Source: Dehalococcoidia bacterium (GTDB lineage: Bacteria; Chloroflexota; Dehalococcoidia; Dehalococcoidales; UBA3254). From it: a stretch of DNA of 10,655 bases. The translations under genes and the position numbers were made by a program. Under the pieces are notes generated by a model that did not search any database, was not told the origin of the DNA, and saw only the letters and a list, made by a program, of their open reading frames with translations. The stretch is from contig JAUYDO010000164.1 in the NCBI GenBank assembly GCA_030691835.1, positions 1 through 10,655 on the forward strand. Direction: 5' to 3'. Positions 4,809-10,125 of the stretch are shown in pieces (position 1 is the stretch's first letter; each line of letters opens with the position of its first letter).

Positions 4809-5497
4809 CAACGAATAAGGCACCCGCTTTCACCTGGGCAGTTCCAAAAGAGTTAGGCATACCTGCCGACCCTCTCAGATTACGTCTCGACTTTTTTCAC
4901 CAGAGTACCACTCTCATATATTTTCAGGGGGATACGGTTACCACCAAGCAGGTCGACGCGATGGATGTAGCCCATGCCCTGGCTAGTGACCTGTCTTTCG
5001 GCACCGGGTTGTTACCGCCCAACACTCTCTGGTGGCAAAATACCAGGGGCGGTCCGGTGTTCGCACTGTATGTCGAGCCGAAAATCCGGAAGTTGGCTCT
5101 GCAGGAGAGTATCAAGAAGCCTCCCCGCCGGTTCACTATCCCGCTTCCCGGGCTCATCTTTCTCTGCACACCAGGTCAACCGCCATGGGTGATAGCCTGT
5201 AAGAAAAAACCGACGAAAGAGAGTGACCTAGTATTTCATGCTCCACTTTGTAATATTTTCAGAAACGGAAGGTCATGCCCTGGCTCTCACACGTACCCAA
5301 CTCGCATTGTAGATATAGTACAGTCATTCTTTGTATCGTTCTTCAGTGCAACCGCGGACCTGCAGAACAGGTCACAGAAGTTCCCGAAGAACGTAATTGA
5401 CCTGTGGAAATATCTAGATGGGAAGTCCAAATTTCCTAACGACGATTTAAATGAGTTTGGGACGGTTGCCGATTTAATGAACATGGGAAAGTCGTGA
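4805..5497 (+). CDS. PRTRC system protein B, E2-like
   Basis: A 230-residue protein of the PRTRC B family, classed with prokaryotic E2-like folds (Prok-E2_D). Family marks in order are the N-terminal strand pair TTLIYFQGDTVTTKQV, LPPNTLWWQNTRGGPVFALY (about 70-89), the core strand IPLPGLIFLCTPG (112-124), then DLVFHAPLCNIFRNG with SCPGS (about 141-161), and IVQSFFVSFFSA (171-182). Cys158 in SCPGS lies in the most conserved segment and is the natural candidate for thioester formation; Cys149 is nearby. Whether the family forms a thioester with protein C has, as far as I know, not been shown. It overlaps its upstream neighbour by ATGA and its downstream neighbour by GTGA, so it is co-translated within the cassette. 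Confidence 0.87.
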   Translation: MTTNKAPAFTWAVPKELGIPADPLRLRLDFFHQSTTLIYFQGDTVTTKQVDAMDVAHALASDLSFGTGLLPPNTLWWQNTRGGPVFALYVEPKIRKLALQESIKKPPRRFTIPLPGLIFLCTPGQPPWVIACKKKPTKESDLVFHAPLCNIFRNGRSCPGSHTYPTRIVDIVQSFFVSFFSATADLQNRSQKFPKNVIDLWKYLDGKSKFPNDDLNEFGTVADLMNMGKS

Positions 5498-5697
5498 AGA
5501 TTCAAGACCGAATAAAAGCCCTGCCGAATATTAAAGATGCCTACTGGGACTGGAAACAAAACAGACTGGTTGTTTATTACACTGGTGAACTTTTCAGAAC
5601 ACGAGTATTGGTGGCAGGGGCGATTGGTGATGCTGGACTTCAACGAGCAGTAGACACCATCACTTTTATTCAACAAAGCAATGAGGAGGTGATGTGA
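5494..5697 (+). CDS. Unknown 67-residue protein between B and ThiF
   Basis: It starts at a GTG overlapping the stop of protein B (GTGA) and ends in GAGGAGGTGATGTGA, so it also carries the ribosome binding site for the next gene. The product runs from an N-terminal helix (IQDRIKALPNI) to a strand pair (DAYWDWKQNRLVVYYTGE) and a C-terminal helix (LQRAVDTITFIQQ), a layout reminiscent of small ferredoxin-like alpha/beta folds. There are no cysteines and no terminal Gly, so it is not an obvious second ubiquitin-like protein. I know no standard PRTRC member like it. Its position between E2-like and E1-like genes suggests a partner or adaptor role, which is inference only. Confidence 0.65.
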   Translation: MKIQDRIKALPNIKDAYWDWKQNRLVVYYTGELFRTRVLVAGAIGDAGLQRAVDTITFIQQSNEEVM

Positions 5698-5746
5698 GAC
5701 GGCAACTTATACTGTTTCGTTAGGAGAAAACACTGGCAAATACAAA

Positions 5747-6550
5747 TTGGTCGTAGTTGGCTGCGGTGGTACCGGTTCACTGGTTAGCGAAGGGCTTTGT
5801 AGACTTCTAATAGGTAGTGATTTAACTCTGATGTTGGTAGATCCCGATCGGGTCGAACCTCACAACCTGCGCCGCCAGGCTTTCTTCGAAGGGGATATCG
5901 GCAGGTTCAAAGCTCAAGTGCTTGCCGAGCGCCTAGCCAGGCAGTACGGGCGTCAGATAGGCTACAGCGTATTGCCTTATGACAAAGCTATGTTCGATGA
6001 GGAAATGGGCGGCGGGATGCGTTCTAGGGCATTATCGCTAATCATTGTGGCCTGCGTCGACAACACATTTGCCAGGAGAAGTATTGCTGACAGTATTGGT
6101 GGCAGTTGGGAGAGCAAATGGTGGGTAGACGCCGGCAATGGCTTTGCATCGGGCCAGGTGTTGCTCGGTAATGCCAAGGACAAGGAAAGTCTAAAAGAGG
6201 GATTTAACAAGGCTGACCGTACTGTTGTACGGTTACCGATGCCCTCTCTCCAGCTCCCGGCGCTTCTAATACCGACGGTCAAGTCGGAGCGGCCGCGGGA
6301 CTGCGCCGAAGCGGTAGAGGACGACGACCAAAGCCCTACAATTAACCAAGCGATGGCAACACTGGTCTTAGACTGCATATATCGTCTTCTAAGGGGTACG
6401 TTGACGACCATGGGCGCGTACATAGACCTTGACGCCGGGACTCTTCAGACAGTGCCGGCTTCACCCGCGACGGTCGCCAGAATGTTTGGGATGAAAGTTA
6501 ATGAACTAATGACCAATAAATGCGCTCTGGGGGCGAGGTACCACGTATGA
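5747..6550 (+). CDS. PRTRC system ThiF-family E1-like protein
   Basis: An E1/ThiF-type adenylating enzyme that would activate the C-terminus of protein C with ATP. From the TTG start shown, the nucleotide loop VVVGCGGTGS lies at 2-11, the acidic and Asn/Arg motif VDPDRVEPHNLRRQ at 31-44, Lys55 and Asp105 follow in the usual spacing, and WWVDAGNG at 125-132. The C-terminal RDCAEAVEDDDQSPTINQA (184-202) is a PRTRC ThiF hallmark, with Cys186 a candidate thioester residue. The start is doubtful: the frame is open from 5693 (reading ETATYTVSLGENTGKYK), but no ATG or GTG lies in it. The good AGGAGG site (5684-5689) points to an ACG at 5699 or to a one-base deletion within ATGTGAG. It overlaps protein A by ATGA. 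Confidence 0.87.
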   Translation: MVVVGCGGTGSLVSEGLCRLLIGSDLTLMLVDPDRVEPHNLRRQAFFEGDIGRFKAQVLAERLARQYGRQIGYSVLPYDKAMFDEEMGGGMRSRALSLIIVACVDNTFARRSIADSIGGSWESKWWVDAGNGFASGQVLLGNAKDKESLKEGFNKADRTVVRLPMPSLQLPALLIPTVKSERPRDCAEAVEDDDQSPTINQAMATLVLDCIYRLLRGTLTTMGAYIDLDAGTLQTVPASPATVARMFGMKVNELMTNKCALGARYHV

Positions 6551-7098
6551 CCAAGCCAGTAGGGTACTTAATCAACACGCCGGCCGGTCTGCAGGGGGAA
6601 GCTGGAGTATTTTATGACTATATCATGGCTGCCGGTGGATTGTATCTGCGGGCAAAGAACGCACACCTGGCAGCTACCGTGTGTATCGCGCCCCAACTGG
6701 TCAGAGGGCTGGCGCCGCTGGAGGAATCTATTCAACTGATTCATGGGAAGATACCCACGGAGCTGCTCTCCCTGGCGCTGTCGGTACTAATCATAAAGCC
6801 GGATATCGAGCAGTACCTGGCGGTCATATGGAAAGATGGCTACACCATTAAGATACCGCCACAGGAGCAAACTCCGGCATCAGTCACCTATGAAGTCTTG
6901 CCAGATACGGTGCTAGATATCCACAGCCATGTTGACCCGGTGCCGCCCCAGTTCACTGGTATCGACAACCATGATGAGCAGGGGTTCGGTATTTATTGTG
7001 TCGTTGGGGATTTAAGGAATCTGTTCCCTACGGTCACCTTGCGTCTTGGGGTATATGGCTACTTCATGGAAATAGATAAAAGTGAGGTCTTCGCATGA
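6547..7098 (+). CDS. PRTRC system protein A, JAMM peptidase-like
   Basis: A 183-residue member of the PRTRC A (Prok-JAB) family; JAMM domains are zinc isopeptidases that remove ubiquitin-like tags. The ATG at 6547 overlaps the ThiF stop and has GCGAGG upstream, so it is preferred to the ATG at 6520. Metal-binding residues are His126 and His128 in DIHSHVD and Asp140 in FTGIDNHDE, followed by the family-typical GFGIYCVVGDL and LRLGVYGYF. Two deviations stand out. Eleven rather than ten residues separate His128 and Asp140, and the usual Ser of the motif is Thr137. The candidate upstream Glu is not clear. The last gene base pairs overlap the next start by ATGA. Confidence 0.87.
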   Translation: MTKPVGYLINTPAGLQGEAGVFYDYIMAAGGLYLRAKNAHLAATVCIAPQLVRGLAPLEESIQLIHGKIPTELLSLALSVLIIKPDIEQYLAVIWKDGYTIKIPPQEQTPASVTYEVLPDTVLDIHSHVDPVPPQFTGIDNHDEQGFGIYCVVGDLRNLFPTVTLRLGVYGYFMEIDKSEVFA

Positions 7099-7304
7099 AA
7101 AGCGCAGAGGAACATGAACAGCGAGAATACGAGCGACGGAAGATCGTTGAGAAGGCAGTTGAAGCCGCTGATAGGATAATTCTGGACGGGAGTGATGGGA
7201 CGGTGGAGGAGACAAATTGGCTAACGGCAGAGGTTGCTAGGAAATTCAACGAGAAAGTTAACCATGCCTTCCAGACAGCACTGCTCAAGAAGGATTTAGA
7301 ATAG
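7095..7304 (+). CDS. Unknown 69-residue helical protein
   Basis: It starts at an ATG overlapping the stop of protein A (ATGA) and ends at TAG. The product, MKSAEEHEQREYERRKIVEK and onward, is highly charged and predicted as helical hairpins, with a short Gly/Asp turn (ILDGSDGT, 29-36). No motif is recognised. It is the last tightly overlapping gene of the cassette; after it there is a 29-nt gap with a fresh strong ribosome binding site. Confidence 0.6.
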   Translation: MKSAEEHEQREYERRKIVEKAVEAADRIILDGSDGTVEETNWLTAEVARKFNEKVNHAFQTALLKKDLE

Positions 7305-7333
7305 CAAAGAGAATCTTAAAAAGGAGGTGAACA

Positions 7334-7630
7334 ATGCCACGGGAAGAGCTAAAGGTAAACATTATCATCAGGGGAGACAAAATCTTCCTGGGAGCTCAGG
7401 CGACCGACTGCGACCCGAAGATGACCACACTGACGGGTAATCTCCAGAACGCGCTCGAGCTAATCCCCAACTTCATCGAGCAGGCGAACCGAGAGTGGGA
7501 CGTATCGGCACGCAATCCCAAGGTGCCAGAACCGGTAGTAGCAGCGCCAGCACCGCGAGTAGCGACGACGTCCGCGAGCAAACCGGCTGCCGCCGCAAAG
7601 CCCGCTCCAGCACAGCCAAAATTCTTTTAA
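7334..7630 (+). CDS. 98-residue protein with QPKFF tail; possible PRTRC E counterpart
   Basis: The ATG follows AAAAAGGAGGTG at ideal spacing. Residues 1-57 form a small domain (KVNIIIRGDKIFLGAQATDC, then LQNALELIPNFIEQANREWD). From about residue 64 the protein is a flexible Pro/Ala/Lys-rich linker, ending in the pentapeptide Gln-Pro-Lys-Phe-Phe. A disordered linker with a Q-x-x-aromatic-Phe terminus is how many bacterial proteins bind the sliding clamp, and a clamp gene is the next gene downstream. PRTRC protein E also has a small N-terminal domain and a low-complexity tail, so it could be an E counterpart, but similarity is too weak to assert. The DNA of the tail is GC-rich. Confidence 0.7.
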   Translation: MPREELKVNIIIRGDKIFLGAQATDCDPKMTTLTGNLQNALELIPNFIEQANREWDVSARNPKVPEPVVAAPAPRVATTSASKPAAAAKPAPAQPKFF

Positions 7631-7639
7631 AACTGAATG

Positions 7640-7900
7640 GGTGAGCCTCAAAAGAAGAGAAAACCAAACCCAAAGAGCGAGTCATTGAACTGAAGTAAAC
7701 CAGGTCTCAGAAGCGAGCCAACCTGAAGGAGCAAACCATCGGCATAGAGCGAGCCAGGACACGTGAGAATACCAGCATCCAAAAGCGAGCCCAAACCTGG
7801 GAGTAAACCAGTACTTCAGAGCGAGCCAAGGCATTTGAGAAACCCAGAGGCTGAGAGCGAGCCAATGACCATGAATAAACCATCGAAACCGAGCGTAACA
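7640..7900 (+). repeat. 36-bp tandem array with 18-bp sub-repeat
   Basis: The 9-mer AGCGAGCCA or close variants start at 7640, 7676, 7712, 7748, 7784, 7820, 7856 and 7892, exactly 36 bp apart. Midway in each of the first seven units, 18 bp later, lies a second 9-mer, AGNAAACCA (7658, 7694, 7730, 7766, 7802, 7838 and 7874). The 9 bp between motifs are highly variable. The period is a multiple of three and one frame would encode S-E-P-x3-S-K-P-x3, but that frame has stops at 7691, 7724 and 7745, so no full protein is made. The array fills the gap between the QPKFF gene and the clamp gene. Possible roles are protein-binding iterons (replication or partition) or a decayed repeat protein. Apart from this array and the hairpin after it, I see nothing else in 7631-7956. 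Confidence 0.8.
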
Positions 7901-7926
7901 AGTCTCCGGGCCGGCCTCCGGAGACT
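7901..7926 (+). promoter_or_regulatory. GC-rich hairpin upstream of clamp gene
   Basis: AGTCTCCGG (7901-7909) and CCGGAGACT (7918-7926) form a perfect 9-bp stem with an 8-nt loop. It starts at the base after the last array motif and ends 14 nt before the clamp ribosome binding site. No T-run follows, so it is not a standard terminator. It may shield the mRNA end, slow transcription, or be the edge of the array as a DNA site. Confidence 0.55.
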
Positions 7927-7956
7927 GAATAATTGGCCAAAAAGGAGGTGAAACAG

Positions 7957-9219
7957 ATGAACATACAAGTAACCAAGCTCAGAGAAGTGATGGAGCTGCT
8001 CAAGCCGGCAGTTCCCAAGAAGTCTACGCTAAAGGTTACGGCCTACATCAGACTCGGCGAGGGGAAGGCGATAGCAACGGACCTTGAATCGATGGTCATA
8101 GCAGACCTACCCGAAGCCACGGAGGCGATGTTGCTGCCCTTCGTCCAGATCGCCGAGATGCTCAAGTATGTGCCCGGCAATGAGGTGCTCAAAGTCGAGG
8201 CAGAGGGCAAAATGCTGAAGCTCTCATGGCCAGACGGCAACGCAAGTTACCCGACAGAGTCCGTCGCGGATTTTCCCGTACTACCCGATATGCCGGTTAA
8301 AGCCGAGGGTCTGGTTGATGGCGACACCCTGATGCCCGCATTGGAGGCTGCCCTAGCTTACGCAGCCACCGACACCGCCCGCCCTGTGCTCAGCGGAGTA
8401 ACCCTGGTATTAGGCAATCCCATCGAGGTTGCATCCGGAGACGGCTTCAGGATGTCCCACCAGGTGCTGGGGCTTTCCTTCCCACTTGAGGTAAAAATCA
8501 TCATACCGGCACATGCTGTGGCAATCCTGGAACACGTCTTTGCCAAGACACCGCGGACGCCTCCCTCGACTGCCGACTCCCTGATCAAGGTGATCACCGC
8601 CAAGCGGCAACTCCACATGGCTCTCTTCGGCGACAACAAGGTCAGGCTGGACTTCGGCACGAGCGCATCCGTCGTCGTCAATCTAATCGCTGGCGAGCCG
8701 CCGGCATGGCTTCAGCTCATCCCTAAAGGCGAGCCAGTGCTGCAGAGCCAGGTCTTCGCTCCGCAACTGGAAGCGGCTGCCAAGCGGGTCCGCACCATTG
8801 CCAAGGACGGCAGCGGTATTGTCCGCCTGGAGTTTGCTGGCGGCAAGCTGAAGGTATCCGCCAAAGGAGACGACCAGGAAATCAGTGCCACCATGGACGC
8901 ACTGAATACCCAAGGCGAACCGGGTAGGACCGCTCTCGACCAGAAATACCTTATCGGCTACCTCTCCGGCAAACAGGGCATCGTCATCTTCTCCAAGTAC
9001 ACCGACATCGGCCCTGTAGTCTTCCAGTACCAGAATTCGCCGCGAGTCCTGATCATGCCGATGGCTGTACAGTGGGGGGACGAAACCCCGCCAGCCGCGG
9101 CAACAGTAGAACCGACCGCGGAAACAACCGCAGAAACACCGGAAGTTGAGCCAGGTGAAGAAACCGAACCCGTGGAAGAAGAAAATACCGGCGAGGAGGA
9201 ACCGGTAACCACCGAGTAA
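7957..9219 (+). CDS. DNA polymerase III beta sliding clamp homologue
   Basis: A 420-residue DnaN-like ring clamp, which would encircle DNA and tether polymerases and other proteins. The ATG at 7957 has AAAGGAGGTG at ideal spacing, and the upstream TTG at 7933 is not needed. Three clamp domains can be read: I (about 1-112, with MNIQVTKLREVMELLKPAVP and ATDLESMVIADLP), II (about 113-255, with the signature ARPVLSGVTL, then ASGDGFRMS and IIIPAHAV), and III (about 256-368, with FAPQLEAAAKRV, GIVRLEFAGGKLKVSA and the closing PVVFQYQNSPRVLIMPM). Residues 370-420 are an added acidic Glu/Thr/Pro tail absent from ordinary DnaN. The gene is visibly more GC-rich than the left of the window. Two neighbours end in QPKFF and QPSFF, which resemble clamp-binding peptides. 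An element-borne clamp implies some replication or repair autonomy. Confidence 0.88.
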   Translation: MNIQVTKLREVMELLKPAVPKKSTLKVTAYIRLGEGKAIATDLESMVIADLPEATEAMLLPFVQIAEMLKYVPGNEVLKVEAEGKMLKLSWPDGNASYPTESVADFPVLPDMPVKAEGLVDGDTLMPALEAALAYAATDTARPVLSGVTLVLGNPIEVASGDGFRMSHQVLGLSFPLEVKIIIPAHAVAILEHVFAKTPRTPPSTADSLIKVITAKRQLHMALFGDNKVRLDFGTSASVVVNLIAGEPPAWLQLIPKGEPVLQSQVFAPQLEAAAKRVRTIAKDGSGIVRLEFAGGKLKVSAKGDDQEISATMDALNTQGEPGRTALDQKYLIGYLSGKQGIVIFSKYTDIGPVVFQYQNSPRVLIMPMAVQWGDETPPAAATVEPTAETTAETPEVEPGEETEPVEEENTGEEEPVTTE

Positions 9220-9240
9220 GTAAATACCCGGGTATTTACT
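9219..9240. promoter_or_regulatory. Perfect 22-bp palindrome after clamp gene
   Basis: All 22 positions are symmetric, half-site AGTAAATACCC. It begins on the last base of the clamp stop codon and abuts the terminator stem. In RNA it could fold into an 11-bp stem only by opening a small loop from its centre, so it is perhaps better explained as a dimeric protein-binding site in DNA, though a tandem terminator role is possible. Confidence 0.6.
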
Positions 9241-9241
9241 G

Positions 9242-9280
9242 GGGGTGCCGGGGGTAGGAGCTCCCGGCACCCCTCTTTGT
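9242..9280 (+). terminator. Intrinsic terminator after clamp gene
   Basis: GGGGTGCCGGG (9242-9252) pairs perfectly over 11 bp with CCCGGCACCCC (9263-9273) around a 10-nt loop, followed by TCTTTGTT. The T-run is short but the stem is very stable. It would end the clamp transcript and separates it from the gene starting at 9309. Confidence 0.8.
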
Positions 9281-9308
9281 TAGCAATAATACCAGAAAAG
9301 GAGGCTCT

Positions 9309-9578
9309 ATGAAAGAGGTTGTCGTAAAACAGGCAGAAATCGAGGTGAATGGCAACAAGTTTACCGTCACCCGCATACCCACGGCCACATCCGGGAGCTG
9401 GTTCACGATCCATGACGCCTTCGAGATATGGGGAGCAGTGGCCATCGATGACTTCTCCGGAGAAATAGACGGCTGGCGTAATCCACCCGATAAGTGCCGA
9501 GCAGAGATTGAAAATGCCATCAAGAAGGCATTTGACATCCCGGAGAATGAGGTGACAGATGACCACCAAACAGGATGA
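9309..9578 (+). CDS. Unknown 89-residue protein
   Basis: The ATG follows AAAAGGAGGCTC. The product reads as a small beta-rich domain: two strands (VVVKQAEIEVNGNKFTVTRI), then WFTIHDAF and a Trp/Gly/Asp-rich part (IWGAVAIDDFSGEIDGWRNP), and a C-terminal helix (AEIENAIKKAFDI). No catalytic motif is recognised. Its end overlaps the next gene by 20 bp, and the GAGGTGAC within it serves as that gene's ribosome binding site, so the two are co-translated. Function unknown. Confidence 0.7.
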   Translation: MKEVVVKQAEIEVNGNKFTVTRIPTATSGSWFTIHDAFEIWGAVAIDDFSGEIDGWRNPPDKCRAEIENAIKKAFDIPENEVTDDHQTG

Positions 9579-10065
9579 TAAATGGATCGGCGAGCTGGTT
9601 GGAGCTCTCTGTGACCCGATAATCGTTTATCCCTCCGGTTGGGAGGATACCTTACCTGACTGGATCAAGTCCCAGATTCACCTGGAGCGGCTAATTATGA
9701 ACGCCAAGGTGATGAAGGAAGGGGGTGTGCCGGTCGGTGACACGGAAGCTCTGGCCTATATGTACCCGCGAACGATGGAAGCACCGATGAGCGAACAGTG
9801 GTTCCGCATTTATATGTACGTCTTCACCCAAGCCATGAAATTCAAGAAGACGGAAGTGCCGGAGGACCTCAGGAGCGAGACCCTAACAGATTACGATATG
9901 AGGCAGCTGGACGACTTGAAGCGGTGGATCTACCAGAAGCGAGTACAGCACCGCAAGGAAAAGGCCCGCGACGAGCGGCGCCAGGCGGCTGAGGAAGCAG
10001 AGACAAAAGAGGCATCCGGGGCAAAGGAACTGGAAACCAAGCCAGTCCAGCCCTCATTCTTCTAG
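9559..10065 (+). CDS. Unknown 168-residue protein with QPSFF tail
   Basis: The ATG at 9559 overlaps the previous gene and has GAGGTGAC at good spacing. The N-terminal two thirds form a helical domain with several aromatics (PSGWEDTLPDWIKSQIHLER, YMYPRTMEAPMSEQWFRIYM). Residues about 120-160 are a long charged helix and linker (HRKEKARDERRQAAEEAETK), and the protein ends Gln-Pro-Ser-Phe-Phe. The last five residues match the QPKFF end of the 98-residue protein before the clamp gene, and both are reached through a flexible linker. I do not recognise the main domain; clamp docking of the tail is an inference from the motif and neighbourhood. Confidence 0.7.
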   Translation: MTTKQDDKWIGELVGALCDPIIVYPSGWEDTLPDWIKSQIHLERLIMNAKVMKEGGVPVGDTEALAYMYPRTMEAPMSEQWFRIYMYVFTQAMKFKKTEVPEDLRSETLTDYDMRQLDDLKRWIYQKRVQHRKEKARDERRQAAEEAETKEASGAKELETKPVQPSFF

Positions 10066-10125
10066 GTGACTTTAGTAAACCAAAGTGAACGATAGTGACA
10101 AATATTGAATAGGAGGTAGAGAAAT

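Noticed and set aside
7640..7900. CRISPR array
   Set aside because: The period is regular, but only 9-bp motifs are conserved, two motif types alternate, and the variable segments are 9 bp, far from the repeat and spacer lengths of CRISPR. No cas gene is visible.
7763..7951. 62-residue protein gene over the array
   Set aside because: It is the open end of the repeat-coding frame, starts at a GTG without a ribosome binding site, and the same frame is stopped three times upstream. It is probably not expressed.
8728..8752. Clamp-gene segment resembling an array unit (CCAGTGCTGCAGAGC)
   Set aside because: It resembles the array around 7808-7822, but it is a short coding match (PVLQS) in the clamp's third domain; chance similarity is the simpler explanation.
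8683..9270. Long open frames opposite the clamp gene
   Set aside because: They arise from the GC-rich clamp coding sequence, have odd compositions and no ribosome binding sites.
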